Below the pieces are notes generated by a model. That model was not told the origin of the DNA. It saw only the letters and a list, made by a program, of their open reading frames with translations, and did no database searches. Made by a program: the position numbers and the translations under genes. Of a stretch of DNA of 50,968 nt, positions 38,541 through 49,709 are shown piece after piece. The DNA is from Saccoglossus kowalevskii (lineage: Eukaryota; Hemichordata; Enteropneusta; Harrimaniidae), in NCBI RefSeq assembly GCF_000003605.2, contig NW_003130854.1, positions 1,748,866 through 1,799,833 of the forward strand, written 5' to 3'. Each line of letters opens with the position of its first letter. Within the stretch, counting starts at the first letter, position 1.

Positions 38541-40371
38541 TTAATTTGAAGACAGCCACTTCTCTACTACATCAGCCATCCATGAGATTGAATCTGGATT
38601 TCTTGTAGTTTCGACCGTATTAGTTCCAATCATCTTTATTTTTCTGTCTTCAATAATAAAAACATCTTCCGGGAAGCAGTCATAGATGCTGGCAAATGAG
38701 TGTTCCATATCATCACTGACGACACGGATCTATGGTGAAAGTACATGTTAGGTAAATATGATAATACCGTATACAACTATGTTTTTAGAGTACATTGATC
38801 AAACATCATACATACATCATACATACAACACAATTGAAATCTGCTTGTCAAAACACCGGTTAAATTATCACGTTTGTCTTAATACTGCTGTCGTTGTTTT
38901 GCTGGTGCCACACAAACACGTCATACACATAATTAAAATAATTACCTTATCAGCACAATCAATGTTTGTAGTAGCGATGTCTTTGGTTTCTGTATTGATA
39001 GCATCCACCAAGAGCTTTGCAGCATTTATTTTCTCCTCAATAGTTTTGTGCTGAAGTATCATACTTTCATCCAAATTTATCCCATCTGATGGATGAGCCT
39101 CTAGCTGGTACACAATCATAAACTCTGCCTTCTCCTTATAAGCATTATAAAGGATTGCGAGTCGACCCTGCTTAACAAGAATCTATGATAACGTGCAGGA
39201 TTAGTTCAATGTATTTGAATGTATACAGGAATGGAAATGACGCAACATGAGAACTTAAAATGTATAATGCCCAACAATATTGTGGCTAAATTCAGGAGAG
39301 TCAATGTTAACTTCGTTTTGAACATTCTGACTAATCTCACTCGGTCAAACAAATCTTTTATAGTATTGTGCTACGGGTTCTGTTTTACACATTTTTGCAG
39401 AATAAAACGCCAGTCATAATTACACTCTACGTGGTACTAAACAAACTGTGTCGCCCATGTGATGAATATCGGCATTGTAATCAAAGCACACATAATACTG
39501 GGACAAATTAGACGAACATTTTCAAAATATTACACGCAATAAATTACTCGTCAGTAGCCAGCTGGAGTTTTTCTGGTGTGTTTGATAATCTCATCAGAAG
39601 TGTTTTAATTACAACATAAAAATCGTTTCCTCAAGTATCTTAATTTGTAACAATAACGCAATTCAGACAAACTAACTTATTATCCCAACAAAATAAAGCA
39701 CAAAATACATTGAATACCGCCAGTTAAACCCACCATTCATTCGATTGATATGACAAACTACTAACCGACAGCATTGGTCAGCTCCAAGATGAAGAAAATA
39801 TTACCAGTGGTTTAGTTTTTTGTATGTGACATCTAGACAAAACACTATACTTTTGTTCGTCGTCCAAAGAATGTACTTCAACATCTGGGGCCTCATCGCC
39901 AACGTTCAATGGAGTCTTAGGATAATATGTACTTCTCTCGACTGCGATTTGATCCATGATCTATGGGACAAAGAATTACGCAAGGTTACCCAGGGAATAA
40001 AGGACGCTGCCGGTTGGCAATAATGAGTGAGACGCAGTCGAGTCCATTTTTAAAGCAAACATCTCTTATCAGAGTAGACAGATAGAAATGGACAATGGTC
40101 TGGCCGCACATTAGAATACACGTACCTCTTGATCGGAATGATAATTTTGTATTATCGTTCGCATTACTGAGTACTTTGATTGCTTGAACTCGAGGTTATA
40201 GTATGCAAATGCCCTTTTCCATGCTTCTTTATAAGGTGTTATGAAATTTGGATCATTGTTCCTGAGCTTGTCCCTGATTTCTAGAGAATCGTCCGCCATG
40301 ATTTCTTTCATCTTAATGATTAGTTTCAATGTAGTGTCACGATCATCAAATATCGAGCGTTGTTGTTCCAT
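38541..40371 (-). CDS. Iodothyronine-deiodinase-like selenoprotein, 288 aa, 4 exons
   Basis: Minus-strand exons 40371-40126, 39960-39766, 39182-38946 and 38729-38541, all separated by phase-0 GT-AG introns, 867 nt with stop. Deiodinases are thioredoxin-fold enzymes that remove iodine from thyroid hormones using selenocysteine. Exon 2 carries NVGDEAPDVEVHSLD (about residues 101-115), then KPLVIF and SSSWS-Sec-P, where Sec143 is an in-frame TGA at 39780-39778. Exon 3 carries MIVYQLEAHPSDG (residues 169-181), matching the family's EAHxSDG motif with Glu175 and His177. Exon 4 has the C-terminal VVSDDMEHSF and EDVFIIEDRKIKM segments, ending with TAA. Spacing from Sec to EAHPSDG is 31 residues, close to the usual 29. 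Odd points: the usual Gly-Ser-Cys-Thr before Sec is replaced by Ser-Ser-Trp-Ser, and the charged first 82 residues show no membrane anchor. The ATG may be internal, because an acceptor-like CCCAG sits 10 bases upstream of it. The substrate is not known; it may not be an iodothyronine. Confidence 0.85.
39778..39780 (-). other. In-frame TGA read as selenocysteine (Sec143)
   Basis: The TGA lies five codons before the exon 2 donor, at the exact position of the catalytic Sec of deiodinases (Sec followed by Pro). The frame is open on both sides and downstream exons stay homologous and in phase. A stop codon here would remove the EAHPSDG region and the C-terminal half. Confidence 0.8.
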
Positions 40372-40868
40372 AGCTGCGTCTCTGGGAATATAAAATCGTA
40401 TAGTCGACGTTAATACAAGAAATATTTATTGAACAAAAACCTATTTCATGTAGCCATAGTGATCATGGTAATGTATATCGATTTTGATGATTGCTTACAA
40501 CTTTGAATATTTGAAATCCTAGGCAACTAAGACCTACATACTAAATGTTTCGTCATGCATACATTATCTTTTTTTAATGGAAAGTCATTGCCATTGCCAA
40601 AACTCCAAATAACGTAACTACACTTAATGCATTAAAAAAATAATTTTTCTAATTTATCCATAACGTGGCAGTTTCTGTGCTCATGAATATTCATTCATTT
40701 CTCGGCCAATACATTCATCAAGAGACCTTATAAATATATATATAAAATTAGGGGGCAGGATTTAGAAAGGAAAAAGTAGATCGCCTTAGGTGATCAATAC
40801 AAAAGGGGTGTATATCGAGTGTACTGCTTGTGTAAGCACTGACTGACCCGACCCTAGCCCTAATGTTC

Positions 40869-41033
40869 GAGATTTATTTTGGTGTTAACGATTATTGTTT
40901 TTTTTCTTTTTCAACCATTGAAAGTTGTTAAATTGCGAGAATAACTGTTTTGACAAATATTTTAGACTTATTTTGGTGTAAACAACTCTCGTTTAATTAA
41001 TGTTCACCATTGTAAGTTATTAATTAAATTAAT
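40869..41033. repeat. Two diverged direct repeats of about 70 bp
   Basis: GA(T/C)TTATTTTGGTGT-AAC begins each unit, at about 40869 and 40964, and CACCATTG or ACCATTG with AAGTT(A/G)TTAA closes them. Lies upstream of the selenoprotein gene. Confidence 0.5.
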
Positions 41034-44000
41034 AGGATAAATATACCGGTATCATTGAATATTTTATTGTATTGTGTTTTTATAAAACATTAACTACTGA
41101 ATTCCCATACACCATACAGGGTTTTTATCTGGGTCTTCTGTTTCATTCTTGTAACGATCTGCTGAACAAGCTGCGGTCTCGGTCAGTTATTTCTTTCATG
41201 ACTTACTTTGTTATCGTTGCAACGAAGTGAGTGACCCCTGGTGTGACCCCGTGGACTATATGACCAGTTACGCATGCTAGGATTTATTACCGTTGCTATC
41301 ACTATATTGTCACATGATTTGTTCCACCTTATAGCAGGTACCAAATCGTATATACCAAACAAACGACCGCAATCGAAGGTCATGTATGCTGTGACGTCAT
41401 CAATCCGCGTGTAGGTACGTCTTCTGGACTTCATAGACTTAATGTACAATCGGTTAACGGCATGTCAATAGCTTTCCATTAAATGTTATTGTTGTAGTCC
41501 CGGACGTTAATGTTGTTTGTCAAATCCAGGGAAGCTAGATACCGACTATTGATGATGTTTAGCGGGTTTTCGCTGGGTGACCCAAAACGTTTTGAGGCTG
41601 AATTGCAATAAACAACATAGCCCTGAGTTGGCCTTCTTCCGCTACTGGGGTTGATTGGGGCCGAATGATCAGCGGAAGGAGGCTACAAAAACATTGGTGC
41701 TAGTAGAGAAGTATTGCTCACCTACGGTAAGTCGGAAACCTTCTAGTCTTTACTTGGCAATATAGCGAATATCACTCACATCCAATCGAATACAAACCTC
41801 AAGTTAACCACGGCCAGCACTTTAGCGGCTTCAAGACGCCAATGCAATACGCAATACCTACTCAGTACATTTGGTCGCATCTACCACCCGGTATTTCTGC
41901 TGTGTCACAAAGCACCAATTTGAGGTCACTCCTTATTTGCATCACAAAAACACTTCGCTTAGAGTTTAATGGCACGGAACAAGAAACACGTACACACTGA
42001 TTCACAGTGATTTATTGATGAGTGTGTACTCAGGGACTGTCGTATAATAATGCTGGGTTTAAAATAAGTGATAATAACATTTGTACTGCTGAACAAAGTT
42101 ATAACACACAATCATCTTTGTATCATAATCATGCATATTGGGTTACAAGTCAATTTGTTTTTGAGACTGGCGGCCATTTATGCTTGTGCCGATTCCAGAC
42201 TAATACTACGTCTAATTCAGATTACAGTTTGCACACAAATACTTTCCCTGCGGATAATACTGCAATCGTTAAATCACAGTCTCTAAACGTGTCCGGAAAG
42301 CTTCGATTCTGTACAAGGCAGTTCACTGCATACACACTTGCAGCAACAAAAATCAAATTAGTTCAGTGCTTAAACTAAATTCAAGACGTTATTTCAGGAT
42401 TAAAATAACTTTGCATTAAAGACATTTATGTCTTATATTATTATTATTATTAGATTATACCTTAGTGTGGGGGCGCTTTAACAAATAGCAGTTCTGGTTT
42501 GTTCAATTTGTTAGTGTTACAAGTGATTGCTTACGTTGCTGATACTCTGACTGATAAGAAGACGGCTTGGAAGAGCTCTTACAAATAAACACCGTCATAA
42601 ATTGATTTTATAAGTTTACTAACCATCACTTGTTCGCTTAATATGTATGCGGCAATCGTGTGCAAAATCCATCACAGTGTTAAGTTACCAAAGTGTGCAA
42701 TTAAAGAACACGACTGAAAATAAAAATAATTGGGTTAAATAATTACATAGAATAGACTGTTATCATGAACAATATTTCCCACAATCCGATCACAATGATT
42801 TATTGTCTGCATACACTAACCAACTGACAGCATGTAACACGTTTGTGTTGATGTTGCTACTTCTGTTGTATCCCTTCAGGTACACCTGTTTTTACTACAG
42901 TATTTATAAGGTGCACCAAACTGTCCCGATTACAACAATCGTTCCCATGAGTAACCATGTACGCAGAATAAATCGGTTAAATATAATGTTTAGTGATGAT
43001 CTTCTATATTTACAAGTACGTACTATTTCATGTCACAATTGCTCACAAATCAAATTACGGAGCTTAGTTCTCAAGAATTCCCGGTTTAGGATTATATAAT
43101 GTGTCCGCCAACACATAATGTTCTTATTGTTTATTGTGTTTCTTTCATGTATCCAATTAGTGGTGGCGCTCTTGGGCGCCTCGGTTTCTCGTCATTGGCC
43201 TTAGGAATATACATCAAAGAGGCATAATTGTCACAACTATATTTGTCATTGTCATTTTTCCCCAAAACAATACTGTCGTCAGTTTTGAACAATATAACCG
43301 ATATACACCGATTATTCTAACAGCTGTTCATCAGGCATTCACATCAAATCACGGACTAGCTGTCAGGTGTAAATTACATGTATTTGTTTAATTTTCAGTC
43401 ATGCTGTAGTGTGGGACCGTATTCAGTCGACAATAACTATTCCGTGTAACACAAATGTTGATATTATATAATAAAGACACGGCCATGGTAATATTAATAT
43501 TATCATAGATTATTTGGTTATTTTGGTTATAAGCCGTGATTATATTATATAACTCATCATGACATTTGTAACTAGCCAAATAAAAAAACTTCATGTGGTA
43601 CTATCATATTGATCACGTTTGTCGAATGGTGTCCAGTCTCAACGAACAAGTTACAAGGCGCTCTCTATCAGTTGTCAATGTTAGTCAAGGATTTGGCAAT
43701 AGGATTTGGTGTTGAAATAATCAGTATATTTCGGTTAGTATACTTGCCTTCATATAAATCACTATGTATTATTACATATGTACTGCAGTTTATTTTGATT
43801 CGTCCCTGAAATCAAAATCGGTATTTCCACATCTCATATGCAAATGAGGTCTGAGAGCAAACAAAGTAGTCTCTTCAGGAGTACCGTTTTTCGAAACATA
43901 GCAGAAATAAACAATATTAAGAAGTAGGATATTTTTCTCTTGGGTACATGAATATACTTGCCGAGTGAAATGAAATTTGAACAGCAGTAATGATACCTTT

Positions 44001-45251
44001 AGCCAGTCACTTATTTTGACAAAAACTAATCACCCATGCTATAATGTTTTCGGTATTTTCACGGTCGATATGCAAATGAACATGGTATTTCCTTCGGCTA
44101 CCGAACTATCTTTATTTTGTAAACACATTTTCGTCTGCTATTTTTGTCCGGTTCAAATCGTCAGGCAACATTTTTGGCATGTCAAGTGTACATCACATGG
44201 AATACTACGATTGGGAGAACTTAATGTATGTTGACCACCTGGAAACTGAGTTTTATAAACCTTGAAGGGCTTTCAGAAGATTCACCAGCAGTGAAATCAG
44301 CGATTACTATGCATCCGCAATCATCAGCATCGAGATACCATCGTAATTGTTTTATTATTTATTTATTATTTTTTTCGTAATAAATGTACATATCAGACTA
44401 TGTTCTTTATGCTAAAATTCGCCGGAATGTCTATGTTATATGTTCAAATACTATTTATATAATATCATACTTAGTTTCAAGGAAGTTCTCTTTGACTTAT
44501 ATTGACTATTATAAACTCGAGTTTGGATCACTTGTTAGAAAACCATGAGACACTGAAAATATTCGGGCGCTGACCCGATTTGTTGAGTGTTTTACTTTTC
44601 AGCTGAGTGCGCCCTCAAGCTAGCGTATAACATTTGCTCCACGTAACGTTTTCTCATATAACGCCCTCACATTTTAGGGCATACTAGACAACCGTGAGTA
44701 GAGTAAACCACGGCATTAAGGCACTGCTTGCGCCAAAATGTTTGTATTGGTGGTTTAGTCAGTCAAAGAACTTGACAAAGAACTACCGTGGTACGGTATG
44801 TGAGACATCCTGGTTATTATACTTGACTATCATTTTCATCAATCAAAAAAAAAATTCTATTTTGTCTGGCTTCCAATTCTGTGTTTGTCCATTGAACAGT
44901 TGTTATTTATTTGAAGGAGGCAGTATTTAACATCGGTTGACATTTTTGTTACGTTGACTTGGGGGCAGTTCTACACACTTTCGGATGTCATGTATTACAC
45001 GTCAGGTGACCAATTACATGACGTCATTCTTGTTTTCCATTGAAGTGACACAGAAACTGTTCAGTCATGAATTCCCGGAATGGTCTTCTCTTCTCTGTAT
45101 ACCGATGTCATTGGAAATGAATCATACAATTGAAACCTAACTCGGGTGTAACGTCTTGTCGATGGAAGCAGTCACACCAACATCAACAGAATCCTAGTCA
45201 TTTCGATTTGGTTCTAGTGTACCATAAGCGTCATCGACATCTGCTGTTAAA
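41034..45251. other. Intergenic DNA between the divergent selenoprotein and VWA genes
   Basis: The two flanking genes point away from each other, so both promoters should lie here. I find no clear TATA box. A 118-residue frame at 42022-42378 shows no domain or splice support. Confidence 0.5.
41631..41683. other. 13-bp inverted repeat (possible hairpin)
   Basis: GCCTTCTTCCGCT and AGCGGAAGGAGGC pair at 12 of 13 positions around a 27-nt GC-richer loop. Stands out from AT-rich flanks. Role unknown. Confidence 0.4.
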
Positions 45252-46380
45252 ATGAGCATTAGGGTGGACGCCGTTGCAAAACCGGAAGCGATGAATCATG
45301 ACTCCTCTATCCTGGATTTAGCATTTGCCATGGATTGTACGGGAAGTATGGGAACGTATATATCCATGGCTCAACAGGTTAGGAATATATCATCTTCAAT
45401 ACATTCGCGAAGGTATACGTGTGTTCATTCGCGACAGACACTCAAAATAGCCGTCTCGTGATAAACAATCTTACATATTGTTGAACACTTCAGTTAATGC
45501 TGTAACCGTAAGACACTGGCATTTAATTTCATAATTTTGATGTTTTGAGCAATTTCACCTGGTTTGAATTTCCCGTACTTGAGTTCTATTGTTATTCTAT
45601 ATGTTCACGTGGATTTAATTTTGTGAATTTCACTTATCTGCGAAAATGCGAAATTAAAAACTCGTGATTATTTTAATGAGTTCATATACATCAGTAAGTG
45701 TCAATATAATTAATACGCGTGAGTTTAAATGAACATTACGCTGAAGTAGATAGAATTGTGTCCAAGGTGACTTCCAACCAGTGCCAAGTCATTACTTATG
45801 ACACATAGGTTATCTTGAAGTATGTTACCATTAAAATATATACCATATTAATTCTGTTGTGTATTCATCGGATGTTAATTAATTGTCTTTTGTTCTGTAG
45901 AGTATCAATCACATCGTAGATGAAATTGTGTCCAAGGAGAGTTCCGATATACGTCTGGCCCTGGTTGAATACCGTGATCATCCACCAGAAGATAGGACAT
46001 TTGTGACGAGAGTGAATGATTTTACTCCCTATGTTAGTACCATGAAATCCTGTTTAAACGCAGCCAGAGCCGATGGAGGTTTGTAATATATGTGGTGCAC
46101 AGTATTTGTTATATTTTGGAAAAACGCAAGCTTGAACTCCCTTGTGTTTGATGACGACGTTCATGGGCTCTTATATATTTGACCATTGTTCTTTCCTAAA
46201 ATGTTTTTATTCTAATAGGCGGTGATACACCAGAAGCGGTAGCTGATGCGTTGTATGATGTTTTAAATCTCAATTGGAGAAGTAGTGCCACAAAGATATG
46301 TGTATTTATTGCTGACGCCCCGCCACATGGGTTGTCTCGGGGAGGAGATAGATTTCCTGACGGTAACAGAGTGATTCTTG

Positions 46381-46465
<85 letters not shown>

Positions 46466-47956
46466 TAGAAGGCAAGGTCCAGCGAGCGAGCGCAGCCGAG
46501 CAGTTTATTAACCCACTTAAAATGAAGCTGACGTAAGCATAGAACGTCGATGCGCGTGAAATCGAGGTTATAGTCCACACACGGGTTGACCGGGAGCGTC
46601 CTTGCCGAAGGTCGATGTCATTGCGCTCGCTATAATCTTTAAAATTGTTAATGTACTACTCGGTTGCACCATTATCAGCTTCAGCTCCAGACTATTATCA
46701 CAATATATACCATAAAGTACTTCTGAGCCTTATTCGTTCTATAAATTGCTGTACATTTCCCAAATGTAGACACCAAGTGTTTGTTTATTTCTTAGGATGT
46801 CCTAGCGGACTTGATCCGATGAAGACTGCGAGACAATTGGCCGAACGCGATATTACCGTGTATATGGTGGGATGTGAACCCAGTATAACGCCGTACAAAC
46901 ATTTTTTCATGGCCGTTGCACACATGACGGGTGGTCAGTACGTGCCACTGACCGATGCATCTTCGCTCGCTAAAGTGATCATTGGAGGTGCCAGAGAAGA
47001 ACTATCTTTACAAAGACTGAGATTGAAAGTCGATGAAGAAATTCGTAAAGAGGTTGAAACAAAGGGTGTTGTCGATGAAGACTCTGTGTCAAAACGAGTC
47101 ATGAATAAGTTTCGTGACGAAGGTTTGCAATGTTTTGTCCCAATATAATTGACTGTGTTAAAATATTACAAATATCATGCAAAGTGATTGTTTTGAATAG
47201 ATAGAAAAGTGAAAATTGTTGCCATGTAATCTGAAAGAGTACGTTCAATCGACTCTGACTCTGACATTCCGACGACAATGTTTCTGAGAATCTGACTGGA
47301 CAATTGAATGATGAGACAGATTAATTTTAATGTATCAATCTGACTGTTTAGTTTCAAACAATATCATATAACATATATCCTTTTATGACTTACAGGCTAC
47401 AAAACAAAACATATTACAATTAATAAACTCCAACTTAAAACATCAACTTCAGAAGCTGTGAAGTATTCAGAATGTTCATCAATGGCCGATGTGAAAAAGG
47501 ATTTCGTGGAAGCGGGAACCACAGAGCGAAGGTAAAACAATTTGTATTTTTAATATATACAGGCGAATAAAAAAGTAGTAAGACAATGTACATAAAATTG
47601 AATAAAGATGCTGAAATCACTGGTGTTTATCGTCCCACTATACATAGTCAATGGTAGCCACCCCATTATCACATTTTTAAACTCTAATAACAAAATCAAT
47701 ATAGGGACAAAATGTTGCACTCTTGGCGCACAGCAAATGTGCCTCCGGAGACAAAAGCCTTCGCCAATGTTATCTAACAAAATAGAACAATTCACAAGAA
47801 ACCCATACACTTGGATTTCGTAGCTGCTTGTGATTGAATACCATTGATGGAATTCTCATTGTCGTTTTGCTGTCTCGTATTATAGTACCGTACTATTGTT
47901 ATTACCCCATACTTACTACCCTGTCATTACATTAACAATTCCGAAAAAACGCATAA

Positions 47957-47997
<41 letters not shown>

Positions 47998-48404
47998 CTG
48001 ATTGATTGACTGATTGATTCAATGTAAGGAATATTTAGATTATAATAATTATTTACGGTATTGCAAGCCATTGTTATTCTGTACCGTACATACATTTTTT
48101 CAATAATTAGCATAACACTGGCATTTTTGATAAGAAACACACATGGGCTTGATCTCATATCAGTAACTTCGATCTATTAAAATAGCACAAATCTGTGTTA
48201 GTTTCGTACCTCCACGAAATACAGTAAAATATGCCTTGTTAATGAATAATAATCGTGGTAGTAACTAATATTGTGTACAAATATATTCACAGCACAAGTA
48301 GCTCTGGGGATGTCGTAGACGTCGAAGAAGATGATATCACTTTGGAACAAGCCAAACGACTCGTGAAACGTTCAGTCGCTACAAGAATGATTCTGAAGAA
48401 ATGA
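45252..48404 (+). CDS. VWA-domain protein, 340 aa, 6 exons, no kinase domain
   Basis: Exons 45252-45377, 45901-46078, 46219-46362, 46796-47122, 47396-47531 and 48293-48404, 1023 nt with stop. All junctions are GT-AG and phases agree. Residues about 20-215 form a von Willebrand factor A domain. The metal-binding MIDAS motif is DCTGS at 28-32; further family marks are VEYRDHPPED, GGGDTPEAVADAL, IADAPPHG near 132-139, and DG-CPSGLDPMKTARQ across the exon 3/4 junction. This set is typical, from recalled knowledge, of VWA domains found with alpha-kinases (the VwkA type), but no alpha-kinase follows. Instead there is a charged C-terminal region: an RLRLKVDEEIRKEV helix, then a Ser/Thr stretch, an acidic patch (VDVEEDD) and a basic end. 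No signal peptide or membrane segment, so probably intracellular. Role unknown; likely a metal-dependent protein-binding or scaffold function. The start ATG has no closer competitor but upstream coding exons cannot be excluded. Confidence 0.9.
45746..45777 (+). pseudogene. Partial copy of exon 2 inside intron 1 of the VWA gene
   Basis: About 32 bases (containing GAATTGTGTCCAAGG) match exon 2 positions 45916-45947 with about 5 differences. The copy stands 170 bases upstream of the true exon and lacks its acceptor context. It looks like a decayed tandem duplication of the exon start. Confidence 0.5.
46382..46465 (+). repeat. (ATT)n microsatellite in intron 3 of the VWA gene
   Basis: About 28 uninterrupted trinucleotide copies. 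It begins 19 bases past the exon 3 donor and abuts a GC-richer segment, so it may be the tail of a retroelement inserted on the minus strand. Confidence 0.95.
46466..46632 (-). mobile_element. SINE-like or LINE 3'-end segment with (AAT)n tail
   Basis: About 165 bases clearly richer in GC than their surroundings, containing CTGCGCTCGCTCGCTGGAC on the minus strand and ending in TTCTAAATAATAAT and the long AAT run. A unique body followed by a simple-repeat tail is typical of non-LTR retroelements. AGCGAGCGC (46485-46493) and GCGCTCGCT (46623-46631) also form a 9-bp inverted repeat, which could instead suggest a small MITE. Family not identified. Confidence 0.4.
47957..48019 (+). repeat. (ATTG)n microsatellite in intron 5 of the VWA gene
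   Basis: About 15 tetranucleotide copies, interrupted twice by GACTG variants. It produces a spurious Ser-Ile-Asn-Gln repeat ORF on the minus strand. Confidence 0.95.
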
Positions 48405-49709
48405 ACATAAGAATAATGTGTTGTGAAAAACTGGAAATATAGTAAATAGAAATGATGGTGTTAAAACAATGTTTACTTCTTCGTATATACTTTAGTACTA
48501 CGCTGATTGAATCTTAAATGGCGCTAGTCGTCGCGCCACGCATGCGCGACATATATGGGTTTCATATAAACAAAGATGGCGACTTTGACTATTGCGTAGA
48601 TTAATTAACGAGTATAAACAGAGACGTTACCAAGCCTTAATTAGGTATTTTTTAGGTGACTGGAAGGTATCGAAGAAGAAGTCACCGGTGTTAATTTGTG
48701 CAAGTCGCGCACGGGTCAAACCTCATACTTGTGATTTACATTAAAATAGCGCATTGGATTGTGGGAAAATCAATGTTTATCAACACAAATGTCGCACATG
48801 CACAACGCGACGACCGCCGACCTTTAATGTAGTAACACAATATTAGGCTAACCGTTTTGTGATCTCAAACAATTGCTAAAGCCTTCCCTATAGCACTCAC
48901 GTGATTGCTTGAATATATCAGCAAATGCCGTATTATGTTCCCTCTGTGTTTCTAACTATGTTGCTGTGAAAGTATTACATTATTACATCCTTATCTTTAT
49001 CGTTCTATAATAACATACCAGCGTTGTTGTGAAGACTTCGGGGGAGGGTGAAGTACGATGTATTTAAACGTACATGTGTGTTTACTGGTTAAAATGTTGC
49101 CAGGTTGTGCATTATGACGAACGTGTTATTATGAGATGATAATTTACTATATGGTGATTCAGGTCCCACAAAAAACAATCTGCAATTCGTCACACTCCAT
49201 GCTATGTACATTGACAAAACGTGCCTCACACTAATCAATGACCCAGCGTAACATAAAATGAATCAAGGTGTCAGTATATTATTATAGTACTATAGTTAGT
49301 ATACAGTTAGTTGCATATTTTCCATTATTCCATTTATTGTCGCTTATGAAAAAACTAATGAAATTATATTTAACATTATTTTGTCGCGTAGATTAAAATT
49401 GTACGATATCAATTTTCCATATTATCGGCATCAGCTGCGTGTATCGATATTTTTTCATATTCTATATTCATTTAATCGTAAAGAGAGTAATTTAGTTCAG
49501 TACTTCATTGATTAAAAGATTTTGAAAAAAAAAATGTATTTTGATTTATTTAAATGATCATGTATGCAACTTTCAGGTATCGCGTTATGAAATCGAGATA
49601 GAATGACACAATAGGATTGTAGACATTCATAATGCCTAATAAATTGAAAGATATGAGATAGGTATCTTGTATTCAGATGAGAATGACAAATATGAAGTGA
49701 CGTAAAATT
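48405..49709. other. 3' flank of the VWA gene
   Basis: No gene seen. The first plausible poly(A) signal is an ATTAAA near 48740. A GC-richer stretch at 48520-48560 contains GCGCCACGCATGCGCGAC. Confidence 0.45.

Noticed and set aside
39778-39780. TGA as a true stop, making the gene a pseudogene
   Set aside because: It falls exactly at the family's Sec site, and both later exons remain intact, in phase and homologous.
42022-42378. 118-residue plus-strand frame
   Set aside because: Composition resembles random translation and an overlapping frame is equally open; no supporting feature.
46251-46511. Open frame with a long leucine run
   Set aside because: The first part is VWA exon 3, which ends at the donor at 46363. 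The leucines come from the intronic (ATT)n tract.
47123-47148. VWA protein ending at FVPI within exon 4
   Set aside because: That reading runs through a GTTTGC donor. Splicing to 47396 keeps phase and gives a continuous protein; a short retained-intron form is possible but not preferred.
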